A stretch of DNA of 10,432 bases. Origin: Oscillospiraceae bacterium (GTDB taxonomy: Bacteria > Bacillota_A > Clostridia > Oscillospirales > Oscillospiraceae). Shown piece by piece: positions 1 through 6,072 of this stretch. Made by a program: the position numbers and the translations under genes. The stretch is taken from assembly GCA_902789835.1 (NCBI GenBank), contig CADAPN010000080.1:1-10432 (forward strand). The letters run 5' to 3'. Numbering within the stretch: the stretch's first letter is position 1; every line of letters starts with the position of its first letter. Under the pieces are notes generated by a model. The model ran no database searches and was not told the origin of the DNA. It saw nothing but the letters and a program-made list of their open reading frames with translations.

Positions 1-25
1 CAGGGCTGTTGCTATGGTATATGCC

Positions 26-81
26 GCAAGGGGGAGATGAGGAAACCCGGAACCTTAGTTCCGGATCTCTTTCCCTCTTGC
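26..81 (-). promoter_or_regulatory. 5'-terminal stem-loop in heat-shock leader
   Basis: On the leftward transcript the predicted start (about base 81) falls at the first base of a long imperfect stem. Bases 77-81 pair with 26-30, 73-76 with 31-34, and after an internal loop 58-64 pairs with 47-53 (CCGGAAC/GTTCCGG, 4-nt loop). There is no U-run after it, so it is not an obvious terminator. 5'-terminal hairpins are known to stabilise mRNAs in Firmicutes; that role here is inference. Confidence 0.55.
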
Positions 82-87
82 GATTAT

Positions 88-116
88 GTTATACCACCAT
101 TTTTAGCACTCGTCAA
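88..116 (-). promoter_or_regulatory. Leftward sigma-A promoter for heat-shock gene
   Basis: Read on the minus strand, TTGACG (116-111) and TATAAC (93-88) are separated by exactly 17 bases, a near-consensus housekeeping promoter. The -35 lies inside the CIRCE spacer, so HrcA bound there would block RNA polymerase. The driven gene must start to the left of base 1. groES-groEL or hrcA-grpE-dnaK are the usual CIRCE-controlled operons, but nothing in the window tells which. Confidence 0.85.
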
Positions 117-129
117 GAGAGAGTGCTAA
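103..129. promoter_or_regulatory. CIRCE element (HrcA operator)
   Basis: Perfect inverted repeat TTAGCACTC-N9-GAGTGCTAA (103-111 and 121-129), identical to the CIRCE consensus bound by the heat-shock repressor HrcA. It overlaps the -35 of the leftward promoter. No rightward gene with a convincing start follows, so the target is the leftward gene off the edge. Confidence 0.97.
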
Positions 130-443
130 TTCTTCTGTGAAGAATCTGTTAACATTCATATATAGAACATTCTACGGGCTTTTTGGTGGGAGGAGTTGGA
201 TTTGAAAGGTCATCATTGCAGGTTCAAGGGACTTCAACGACCACAAATTGCTCAACAATACTATACGTTATCTACCTTAAATCCTCCGAAATCTGTTTAT
301 TCTCGCCGCCCCGGAACATATTTCAGTCAAATTAAATTTCAAATGCCGCCCCGGAGCTTTCTTCCGCAGCGGCATTTTTCACTTTTGCTCGTAGTCAATG
401 CGCTATGCGTTCTTACTCTCCGTGATGACGGCGGCAAAGTGAA
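130..443. other. Intergenic region with one hairpin
   Basis: No convincing gene. An open frame from TTG 196 or TTG 202 to 453 (about 83-85 codons) follows a GGGAGGAG purine run, but it matches nothing I recognise, is rich in Arg and Lys, and runs straight through a terminator-like hairpin. The sequence gccgccccgga occurs twice, 40 bp apart (305-315 and 345-355). The rest holds nothing visible. Confidence 0.5.
341..379. terminator. Terminator-like hairpin
   Basis: AAATGCCGC (341-349) pairs with GCGGCATTT (369-377), and the rightward strand continues into a T-rich tail (375-379, then cacttttg). The leftward strand has only a short T stretch after it. It may end any transcript that escapes rightward from the CIRCE region, or back up the terminator of the hydrolase. 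Confidence 0.5.
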
Positions 444-479
444 AGCACCATAAGCATGATTCACATGCTTATGGTGCTT
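442..479 (-). terminator. Probable terminator of the hydrolase operon
   Basis: Bases 443-458 and 464-479 form a 16-bp uninterrupted stem with a 5-base loop (attca). On the leftward strand it is followed by a modest T-rich stretch (ctttcactttg), 47 bases past the hydrolase stop. The right arm is partly repeated directly next to it (468-480 equals 484-496, CTTATGGTGCTTC). Confidence 0.55.
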
Positions 480-525
480 CAAACTTATGGTGCTTCTGAT
501 TGATCTGCCTTACCCACGGGCCGGA

Positions 526-1543
526 TTATTTCAGGTATTCTTCAAAAAAGCTCTGAAGCTTATCAAAGGGGATCGCATTCCTGCCGCCGCCGTCATACAG
601 ATCCGTGTGGGAAGCGCCGGGAATGATCAGAAGTTCCTTGTTTTCGGTGTACTTGCTGTCCCTCACCATGTCGGCATAGGCGTCCTTTCCGAAGTAGCAG
701 GAATGCGCCTTGTCGCCGTGCATGATCAGGACGGCGGATCGGATCTCGTTGGAGTATTGCAGGATCGGCTGGTTGAGAAAAGATTCGCATCCGATCACGT
801 TCCAGCCGCCGTTGGAATTGAGGGACCGGGCATGGTAGCCCCGCGGGGTCTTGTAATAGTCGTAGTAGTCTTTCACAAAATAGGGCGCGTCTTCCGGAAG
901 GGGATCGACAACGCCTCCGCCGAGCGTGTATTCCCCGGCCTTCCGATCGGCAATCCGCTGGGCGCACATGGCAGCGCGCTTGGCATAACGGGCTTCTTCG
1001 CTGTCTTCCGCATCAAAGTAGCCCTTGGCGTTTACGCGCGTCATGTCGTACATGGTCGAGACCACCGTCGCCTTAATGCGGGTGTCCAGAGCCGCGGTGT
1101 TCAGAGCCATGCCGCCCCAGCCGCAGATCCCGATGATGCCGATACGGGCAGGATCCGCTTTATCGCACAGGGAGAGAAAATCCACCGCCGCCATGAAGTC
1201 CTCGCGCCATGAAGTCCTCGGTATTGATGTCGGGGGAGGCCATATAGCGCACGTTGCCGCCGCTCTCACCGGTGAAGGACGGGTCAAAAGCAATCGTCAA
1301 AAAGCCGCGCTCCGCCATGGTCTGCGCATAAAGACCGGCGCACTGCTCCTTGACCGCCCCGAAGGGACCGCAGACGGCGATCGCCGGAAGTCTGCCCTCG
1401 GCGTTTTTCGGCGCATACATGTCAGCCGCCAGGGTAATCCCGTAACGGTTGACAAAAGTTACTTTGCAGTGGTCCACTTTTTCGCTCTTCGGGAAGGTCT
1501 TGTCCCATTCCTGTGTCAGCTTCAGAGTTTCAATTTTCATCAT
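526..1543 (-). pseudogene. Alpha/beta hydrolase, frameshifted by 16-bp duplication
   Basis: Two overlapping leftward frames encode the two halves of one alpha/beta hydrolase of the dienelactone-hydrolase/YcjY-like type. The first starts at ATG 1543 (AAAAGGAG 7 bases upstream; a second ATG at 1540) and reads through about residue 113 before shifting and stopping at 1160. The second continues from about 1188 to the stop at 526. Removing one copy of the 16-bp tandem repeat at 1189-1220 restores a continuous 333-codon frame. In that reconstruction the nucleophile elbow is GICGWGG, with Cys135 where most hydrolases have Ser, as in dienelactone hydrolase. The acid lies near HGDKAHS (Asp272) and the His is in PGASHTD (His307). 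All catalytic residues fall after the shift, so the truncated product should be inactive. It sits 34 bases after the 71-aa gene, in one operon divergent from a LysR regulator. The native substrate is unknown. Confidence 0.85.
1189..1220. repeat. 16-bp perfect tandem duplication
   Basis: CGCCATGAAGTCCTCG occurs at 1189-1204 and again immediately at 1205-1220. Because 16 is not a multiple of 3, it breaks the hydrolase reading frame. With a single copy the protein reads ...NTEDFMAAVDFL... without interruption. Confidence 0.97.
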
Positions 1544-1577
1544 GATCGCGCTCCTTTTCTCAATCATTCATTTTCAT

Positions 1578-1793
1578 TTACATCTGCTGCGCTTTCCGGA
1601 TGAGCAGATCAAGACGGTCCAGCTGCTTCTGGCGGTCATGCAGCGCGTCCAGCTGGTCACAGCGGCAGCAGCGCAGAAAGCGGACCAGATCCTCCTTCGC
1701 ACCGGCGGCGTAGAGCGCCTCGGCTCTGGCAATGCTGGATTCATCACATCCGGCATCCGCCATTCGACGGCGAAGGGTGATTCTTTCGTCCAT
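1578..1793 (-). CDS. Small hypothetical protein, 71 aa
   Basis: ATG 1793 is preceded by a good GGAGG site (seven bases upstream), and the frame runs 71 codons to TAA at 1578. The protein is highly charged and probably all alpha-helical: a MADAGCDE segment, then an Ala-rich helix and a CCRCD cluster (residues 42-46), ending in a Gln/Leu/Arg-rich, possibly coiled segment (DRQKQLDRLDLLIRKAQQ). The clustered cysteines (16, 42, 43, 45) could bind a metal or be redox active; that is speculation. It is the first gene of the leftward pair with the hydrolase and lies directly behind the divergent promoter region shared with the LysR gene. I do not recognise a named family and give no function. Confidence 0.8.
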   Translation of the reverse strand: MDERITLRRRMADAGCDESSIARAEALYAAGAKEDLVRFLRCCRCDQLDALHDRQKQLDRLDLLIRKAQQM

Positions 1794-1825
1794 ATCCGAT
1801 TCCTCCGTTTACTTTTTGCATCATC

Positions 1826-1855
1826 ATTATAGCGGATTGCTTTTTTACGCGCTAA
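1826..1855 (-). promoter_or_regulatory. Leftward promoter of 71-aa protein/hydrolase
   Basis: On the minus strand a perfect TATAAT lies at 1831-1826, but the -35 region 17-18 bases upstream (TAGCGC or TTAGCG at 1855-1849) is poor. That fits a promoter needing an activator such as the divergent LysR protein. It overlaps the -35 and spacer of the rightward promoter. Confidence 0.6.
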
Positions 1856-1865
1856 TAGTTATAAT
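1837..1865 (+). promoter_or_regulatory. Rightward promoter of the LysR gene
   Basis: TTGCTT (1837-1842), 17-base spacer, TATAAT (1860-1865). It overlaps the leftward promoter, so polymerases on the two genes should compete. Confidence 0.7.
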
Positions 1866-1867
1866 GA

Positions 1868-1895
1868 ATATCGTGAAATTCCGATATGGAATATC
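1868..1895. promoter_or_regulatory. Candidate LysR binding site
   Basis: ATTCC-gatat-GGAAT (1878-1892) is a dyad that contains the T-N11-A spacing typical of LysR-family boxes. It is interleaved with ATATCG-N8-CGATAT (1868-1887) and flanked by a direct GAATATC repeat (1866-1872, 1889-1895). It lies just downstream of the LysR -10, a position suited to autorepression. Confidence 0.5.
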
Positions 1896-1917
1896 AAGAG
1901 GGGAGGAGCGTTGTCTC

Positions 1918-2790
1918 TTGGAGATACGGATCTTACGGTATTTTCTCGCGGTAGCACGGGAAGAGAACATGACCCGAGCCGCCGAAATGCTTCATGTGAC
2001 ACAGCCGACGCTTTCCAAGGCGCTGAAATCCCTGGAGGATGAGCTGGGCAAAAAGCTGTTTACCCGCCGCAGCTTCAGTATTGCGCTCACGGAAGAGGGG
2101 GCGCTCCTTCGGAATCGCGCGGAGGATCTTGTCTCGATGGCGGACAAGATTGAAAAAGAGTTTCTGTCCCTGGATGATCTTACGGGCGGCGATCTGTATT
2201 TCGGCCTTGCCGAGTCCTACCAGATCCGGTACATTGCCCGGGAGCTTCGCATTTTGAAAGAACGGTACCCCGGCCTTAAATATCACATCACAAGCGGAGA
2301 CACGGAACAGGTCACGGAGAAACTGGACAAGGGACTGCTGGATTTCGCGGTGATCTGTGATGCGCCCAACGAGAGAAAGTATGAGTCGATCGCATTCCCG
2401 GAAGGTGACATATGGGGCCTGATCCTCCCCGCCGATGCACCGCTGGCGAAAAAAGATGTGATCGAAATTGATGATCTGGTCGGATTGCCGCTCTTCACTT
2501 CCGAGCAAGGCTGGGAAGGCGACATCAGAGAATGGGCGGGAAAACAGTTTGAAGAACTGCACCTGGAAGGCTCATTCCGTTTAGCCTACAATGCCTCTAT
2601 GTTCGTACGGGAAGGCCTTGGCTATCAGCTGTCATTCCGCAATCTCGTTGACGTATCGGAAAACAGCGGACTGACATTTCGACCGCTTTTTCCGACGCTG
2701 GAGACAAGGCTGTATCTGATCTGGAATCGATACCAGGCATTTACGCCCATCGCGGAAAGGTTCCTGGCACAAATCAGAAGCAGTTTTTGA
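1918..2790 (+). CDS. LysR-family transcriptional regulator
   Basis: A 290-residue protein, the usual size for LysR regulators. TTG 1918 is chosen as start because GGGAGGAG lies 9 bases upstream and the protein then begins MEIRILRYFLAV, the typical LysR N-terminus; the longer upstream frame crosses the promoter. The winged HTH occupies about residues 1-60, with the signature AAEMLHVTQPTLSKALKSLE. The effector-binding region follows, including GDLYFGLAE and later the GLGYQLSF stretch. These proteins bind a small-molecule effector and usually control the divergent neighbour plus themselves. Here that neighbour is the 71-aa protein/hydrolase pair, so the regulator probably responds to a substrate of that hydrolase. 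The effector cannot be read from sequence. The gene appears intact although its presumed target is broken. Confidence 0.93.
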   Translation: MEIRILRYFLAVAREENMTRAAEMLHVTQPTLSKALKSLEDELGKKLFTRRSFSIALTEEGALLRNRAEDLVSMADKIEKEFLSLDDLTGGDLYFGLAESYQIRYIARELRILKERYPGLKYHITSGDTEQVTEKLDKGLLDFAVICDAPNERKYESIAFPEGDIWGLILPADAPLAKKDVIEIDDLVGLPLFTSEQGWEGDIREWAGKQFEELHLEGSFRLAYNASMFVREGLGYQLSFRNLVDVSENSGLTFRPLFPTLETRLYLIWNRYQAFTPIAERFLAQIRSSF

Positions 2791-2830
2791 GGATACGGCC
2801 GCCGTGAACGGAGGAATAAAATAATTGAGC

Positions 2831-2864
2831 TGTGACACTTCTGTGATTCTTCCCGTGCTATACT
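2831..2864 (+). promoter_or_regulatory. Promoter with 11-bp direct repeats, PepSY gene
   Basis: TGTGACA (2831-2837) and TGTGATT (2842-2848) repeat at 11-bp spacing, followed by TATACT (2859-2864) as -10. There is no good -35; the second repeat lies where it should be. Direct repeats at 11 bp are the typical layout for OmpR/PhoB-family response regulators. The same arrangement occurs upstream of the second PepSY gene at 9369-9402. Confidence 0.6.
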
Positions 2865-2926
2865 GCAGTTGTAAAAAAGAAACCGGCAGGTTCACGAAAA
2901 TAAGAATCGGAGGAGAGAAGACAAAA

Positions 2927-3262
2927 ATGAAAAAAGCAGCTGCAGTGATAATGATCATTGTCATGATCCTTGCCCTCGGCACAACGGCCTTCGCAGAGCA
3001 GACCACCCTCGTGGACCGGGCAAAGCAGGCGGCGCTGAACTACGCCGGTGTAGACGCCTCTGAAGCGGTATTTACGAAAGTCCACAGAGATTGGGAGAAC
3101 GGGCATCAGATTTTCGAGATTGAATTCCATGCCAACAATACCGAGTACGACGTGGACGTGGATATCAGCACCGGCCAGGTCATAGACTTCAGCGCCGAGT
3201 ACCAGGGGGCCGGACAGACCGGCTTCGGCGGCGGATACAGTGATGATTTCTGGGACGACTGA
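2927..3262 (+). CDS. Secreted PepSY-domain protein, 111 aa
   Basis: ATG 2927 follows GGAGGAGAG by about 9 bases. The first 23 residues are a classic signal peptide: MKK, a hydrophobic core, and the AFA cleavage site before EQ. Residues about 27-90 form a single PepSY domain, with VDRAKQAALNYAGV helix, an acidic turn, the FEIEFHANNTEYDVDVD strand pair and the STGQVIDF ending typical of this fold. The C-terminus is a Gly-rich linker and the acidic/aromatic end YSDDFWDD. PepSY domains are extracytoplasmic modules thought to inhibit or modulate peptidases or to sense envelope conditions; the partner of this one is unknown. It has its own promoter and terminator, so it is monocistronic. A second, damaged paralog lies at 9464-9770. 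Confidence 0.9.
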   Translation: MKKAAAVIMIIVMILALGTTAFAEQTTLVDRAKQAALNYAGVDASEAVFTKVHRDWENGHQIFEIEFHANNTEYDVDVDISTGQVIDFSAEYQGAGQTGFGGGYSDDFWDD

Positions 3263-3291
3263 GGAAAAACAATTACAGGGTGATTCAGGAT

Positions 3292-3345
3292 AAAGAACCG
3301 GCACGCGGTGAGGAGAGATCCACACCGCGTGCCGGTTCTTTGTTT
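3292..3345. terminator. Strong bidirectional terminator
   Basis: A perfect 19-bp stem (3292-3310 with 3323-3341, starting AAAGAACCGG) with a 12-base loop. T-rich ends occur on both strands (ttctttgttt rightward, ttcttta leftward). It separates the PepSY gene from the convergent 59-aa/SRAP/repressor row and can serve both. Confidence 0.85.
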
Positions 3346-3378
3346 CAGACTTGTTCAGACAGGAATCAGCATAAAGCG

Positions 3379-3558
3379 TTACAGCACAATCTCCGTATAC
3401 CCGCCGTCGTCCATGGCGACGGCCCGGATTTTGGAGCGCTCGGCAAGTGCAACCTTGTTCTTTTCCATCTGTGACGCCACAATGACCGCTTCCAGACTCC
3501 CGCAGGTCAGCAGGCGGGTTACGGTGCGGTCTCTGTTTTCTCTGATAACGGCAAACAT
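3379..3558 (-). CDS. Small protein, 59 aa, third in repressor row
   Basis: A short leftward frame from ATG 3558 to TAA at 3379, with AGGAGG 10 bases upstream of the start (3574-3569). The product is MFAVIRENRDRTVTRLLTCG followed by a 39-residue stretch ending in DDGGYTEIVL. It looks like a small globular alpha/beta protein: a strand, a helix with Val/Ala/Gln, and a final strand. No signal peptide or membrane segment. I do not recognise the family. It lies 114 bases downstream of the SRAP gene and before the shared terminator, so it is probably co-transcribed with the repressor and SRAP genes. The clean ribosome binding site and codon pattern support a real gene despite its size. Confidence 0.7.
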   Translation of the reverse strand: MFAVIRENRDRTVTRLLTCGSLEAVIVASQMEKNKVALAERSKIRAVAMDDGGYTEIVL

Positions 3559-3672
3559 TCTGCCTCGGCCTCCTTCGTCAGGTGATACTGTTTCACAGGA
3601 TTCTTCGCCACGTTCTGTATCATTAAGAACAATAACTGCATTCTACTCCCTGACCTGTCCGAAAAATTACCC

Positions 3673-4350
3673 TCATTCAAAGGTGGAGGGGAGAAAAAGG
3701 TCAGGCACCGGAGGCGGCGCCTTTTCCGTCTGCACGGCTTTTTCATAATGCAGGTCCGTCACGGCCCGGTACGCGATTTCATCCGGTTTCGCGTCCGGGC
3801 TGATCCATTCGTCCACGTCCTTCTCCCGCAGCATCAGGGGCATCCGGTCATGGATGAAGGAGATCTCTTCACTGGGCGGCCTGGTGAGCACGACGAAGTG
3901 GGGGAGACCGTCTTCGAAGCGGTACAGCCCGCAGAGCCAGGTCACATGATCGCCCTTCGGCTGGATCAGGTACTTTGCTCCGGTTTCCTTCTTCCCGTTC
4001 GGCCGGAGAAAATGCTCCCATTCATAGTACCAGGACGCGGGGATTACGCAGCGGTGTGATTTCCAGGCGCCCTGGAAGAGCGGCTTGACCCCCGCCGTCT
4101 CCAGACGCGCGTTCGGGAGCATGGCGCGCCCTTCCATGTTGAAGCCCCACTGCATCGGAAAGCAGGCCTTGTTGCCCCGCCTGCTGGTGGCGATTACCGG
4201 CACGATGTCCGTGGGACGGATCTCTCCCCGGATCAGGAGCGGCTTTGGGACACGCCGAAGAAACTCTTCCCGGATTTTTGCCCGGGCGGCAATGTCGCCG
4301 TACTGCCGCAGCATCTCATCCTGGGGTTCTACATAATATCTGCAGCACAT
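3673..4350 (-). CDS. SRAP protein (YedK/HMCES-type abasic-site shield)
   Basis: A 225-residue SOS-response-associated peptidase family protein. ATG 4350 is the start because the family requires Cys at position 2, exposed after Met removal; the N-terminus here is MCCRYYVEP. The other hallmark residues are all present: Asn80 in NARLET, Glu110 in the WYYEW motif, and His167 in HDRMP. Family members use Cys2 to form a covalent thiazolidine link with abasic sites in single-stranded DNA, shielding them at replication forks, and can self-reverse through Glu and His. The gene starts 4 bases after the stop of the LexA-like repressor with no strong ribosome binding site of its own, so translational coupling is likely. 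Being under the repressor's own promoter suggests induction by DNA damage. Family assignment is secure; the regulation is inference. Confidence 0.95.
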   Translation of the reverse strand: MCCRYYVEPQDEMLRQYGDIAARAKIREEFLRRVPKPLLIRGEIRPTDIVPVIATSRRGNKACFPMQWGFNMEGRAMLPNARLETAGVKPLFQGAWKSHRCVIPASWYYEWEHFLRPNGKKETGAKYLIQPKGDHVTWLCGLYRFEDGLPHFVVLTRPPSEEISFIHDRMPLMLREKDVDEWISPDAKPDEIAYRAVTDLHYEKAVQTEKAPPPVPDLFLPSTFE

Positions 4351-4354
4351 CGTC

Positions 4355-5194
4355 TCATTCGTGCAGAAGCTTGAACTTCTCAATGTCGCTCTGGCTTGCG
4401 ATGCCCTCGGGGTCCAGCACCGTCAGCACCCGGCCGATCAGGTAAACCGCCTGATCCGCGTCAAACTTCAGCACGTCGTACTTTTTGTTCAGCGAGTGCA
4501 GCCCGTCGGCGCGGTATTCCTTGATGTACATTTCGTTTCCGACGATGAAGGCGCCGATCTCACCCTCCTGAAGCGTCAGGCCGCTGGGGACACGCTCCAC
4601 CAGCACCAGGTCACCGTTTTCATAGTCCGGCTCCATGCTGTCGCCGTTGACACGGAAGACGTAATCCGCACGGCGGTATTCGTCCGTCTCATAGAGGTAG
4701 ATTTCTTCACTGAGCCCCTCGAACTCCGTCGGGTCGCCGATGCCGGCGGCCAGCGGCTTTTCAAAATAGCGAAGCCGGATCAGCTTCGGCAGGTCTTCCG
4801 ACTCTTTCATTACCAGCATACTGCCCATGAGGTTGTCCACCAGATACCGGTCCCGCTTTTCGAGCCTGCGGTAGTTGTCCATGTGAAGCTGCTCCTGCCG
4901 GTCATAGGTCCTGGGGTCTCTCATGCCCATGAGCTCAAACGGGGTAATATCCAGCGCGTGGCAGAGATCCGGCAGGAGAGAGACGTCCGGCCGGCTTCGG
5001 CCGCATTCCCAGTTGCTCACGGAGTTCGGCGTGACGTTCAGCCGGCGGGCGAGCTCTTTCTGGTCAAGCTTCCGGAGCGTCCGATAATACCTCACCCGCT
5101 CACAGATGGACGGCAGGGGCGCGCCTTCCGCCTGCTTTCCGGTGCGGATATCGATGACCTTTGCCTTTTCCGAATCAAATGCTCTTCTGCCCAT
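4355..5194 (-). CDS. XRE/S24 LexA-like repressor
   Basis: ATG 5194 (MGRRAF) is preferred because AAAAGGAG lies just upstream; an upstream in-frame ATG (5215) would place that site inside the gene. The 279-residue protein has an XRE helix-turn-helix at about residues 34-90 (KLDQKELARRLNVTPNSVSN). A linker follows, then an S24/LexA fold from about 140 to 265. The self-cleavage parts are visible: Ala150-Gly151 in KPLAAGIGDP, Ser186 in GDSMEP and Lys225 in YIKEY. Their spacings (35 and 39 residues) are close to those in LexA. This architecture is typical of phage and element repressors inactivated by RecA-stimulated self-cleavage. It is the first gene of a leftward row with SRAP and the 59-aa protein, divergent from an ImmA/IrrE protease. 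It probably represses both directions through the inverted operators at 5242-5305. Confidence 0.93.
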   Translation of the reverse strand: MGRRAFDSEKAKVIDIRTGKQAEGAPLPSICERVRYYRTLRKLDQKELARRLNVTPNSVSNWECGRSRPDVSLLPDLCHALDITPFELMGMRDPRTYDRQEQLHMDNYRRLEKRDRYLVDNLMGSMLVMKESEDLPKLIRLRYFEKPLAAGIGDPTEFEGLSEEIYLYETDEYRRADYVFRVNGDSMEPDYENGDLVLVERVPSGLTLQEGEIGAFIVGNEMYIKEYRADGLHSLNKKYDVLKFDADQAVYLIGRVLTVLDPEGIASQSDIEKFKLLHE

Positions 5195-5237
5195 CGTGTT
5201 GTCTCCTTTTCTCATAATGGATTCGTCTGTTGCTCAG

Positions 5238-5266
5238 AGTATAACACAATAAATTGAGAAAATCAA
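5238..5266 (-). promoter_or_regulatory. Leftward promoter of the repressor/SRAP row
   Basis: On the minus strand TTGATT (5266-5261) and TATACT (5243-5238) with a 17-base spacer. The -10 overlaps one arm of the operator repeat. Confidence 0.85.
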
Positions 5267-5305
5267 GGGCGAAATTCCTCTTTACAAGCGCAAGTTATTG
5301 TGTTA
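5242..5305. promoter_or_regulatory. Paired inverted operators of the repressor
   Basis: TAACACAATAA (5242-5252) and its exact reverse complement TTATTGTGTTA (5295-5305), centres 53 bp apart (about five helical turns). Each arm overlaps the -10 of one of the two divergent promoters. The right arm also contains a local dyad TTGT-gtt-ACAA (5298-5308). The best candidate binder is the adjacent XRE/S24 repressor. Confidence 0.7.
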
Positions 5306-5309
5306 CAAT
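5281..5309 (+). promoter_or_regulatory. Rightward promoter of ImmA/IrrE-Com operon
   Basis: TTTACA (5281-5286), 17-base spacer, TACAAT (5304-5309). The operator arm TTATTGTGTTA overlaps spacer and -10. Confidence 0.85.
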
Positions 5310-5340
5310 CCGGTTACACCATGCGGAGGGGGAAGCGGAG

Positions 5341-6072
5341 ATGCTTTATCTGAGCAGACTGGATATGGAGCGCATTGCGCAGCGCGTTCTTCGCGCATAC
5401 CGGAAGCTGCCGGAGGCACAGGAGCGTCCAGCCTGTGTTGACCCGGAGCTCCTGGCCCGGAAGGTCCTTGGAATGACCGTTCGCTACCGCCATCTCTCCG
5501 AGGACGGGGAACTGCTGGGCATGACGAGCTACGGAGAGCTCGAGGTCTTCCTCCCGGACGAAAGGGAGTACGGGGCCTGTATCCTGGACGGGAAAACGAT
5601 CCTGATTGAAGAGGAGCTTCTTTTCTCCGCCTGCGGTCCCGGGCGGCATAACTTTACGCTCTGCCACGAGTGCGCGCATCAGATTCTGAAGATGCTGTAT
5701 CCGGCAAGTTACGGTGACGGTACGGCGGCCCGCCGGGCGCGCTGCTGCCGCCGGCACCGTCTGTGCGCGCGCGGAAGCGGACATGACTGGGAAGAGTGGC
5801 AGATGGATGTCCTGGCCTCGGAGCTTCTGATTCCGCGCGACCTTCTGGAGAGAAATCTGGCTCTTGCGGGCATTCCGAAGGGCATCCCGCTTCTGAACCC
5901 GGTTTGGAGAAGGGAAGACTACGGCCGGTTTCTGGAGCTGTGCCGGACGATGGGCGTCTCGAAGCAGGCGCTGGCATATCGGCTGGAGCTTCTTGGGCTC
6001 CTGGGGCGGAATCAGATGGCCGACCCAAATTCGCTGATTGATGTTTTCGCAGAAGAGGAGGAAGCGGTATGA
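5341..6072 (+). CDS. ImmA/IrrE-family metallopeptidase
   Basis: ATG 5341 is preceded by GGAGGGG; the upstream in-frame extension would cover the promoter. The 243-residue protein carries the zinc-peptidase motif HECAH at residues 109-113 and the downstream ASELLIP helix at 159-165. Family members (ImmA of ICEBs1, IrrE/PprI of Deinococcus) cleave XRE-type repressors after DNA damage or signalling. The divergent XRE/S24 protein is the obvious substrate. Two oddities: residues 131-144 are an Arg/Cys-rich insertion (RRARCCRRHRLCAR) between the motif and the third-ligand helix; and at the position usually EAN/EAD the sequence is QMD, with acidic residues Glu151, Glu152 and Asp156 close by as alternative ligands. 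The stop overlaps the next start (ATGA), so translation is coupled. Substrate assignment is inference from context. Confidence 0.9.
   Translation: MLYLSRLDMERIAQRVLRAYRKLPEAQERPACVDPELLARKVLGMTVRYRHLSEDGELLGMTSYGELEVFLPDEREYGACILDGKTILIEEELLFSACGPGRHNFTLCHECAHQILKMLYPASYGDGTAARRARCCRRHRLCARGSGHDWEEWQMDVLASELLIPRDLLERNLALAGIPKGIPLLNPVWRREDYGRFLELCRTMGVSKQALAYRLELLGLLGRNQMADPNSLIDVFAEEEEAV

Noticed and set aside
196..453. Rightward frame of about 85 codons after a purine run
   Set aside because: Crosses a terminator-like hairpin, has non-ATG starts and low-complexity basic composition, and resembles no protein I know.
487..1603. Long rightward frames opposite the hydrolase
   Set aside because: They mirror the hydrolase coding strand, lack ribosome binding sites, and show no recognisable domain.
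2825..2926. N-terminal extension of the first PepSY protein from TTG 2825
   Set aside because: It would cover the promoter -10 and place residues before an excellent signal peptide with its own ribosome binding site.
3519..3746. 75-codon leftward frame between the SRAP gene and the 59-aa gene
   Set aside because: Begins inside the SRAP gene and overlaps the 59-aa gene, which has the better ribosome binding site and protein-like composition.
4361..5257. 298-codon rightward frame opposite the LexA-like repressor
   Set aside because: Complement of a clear two-domain gene; no start signal.
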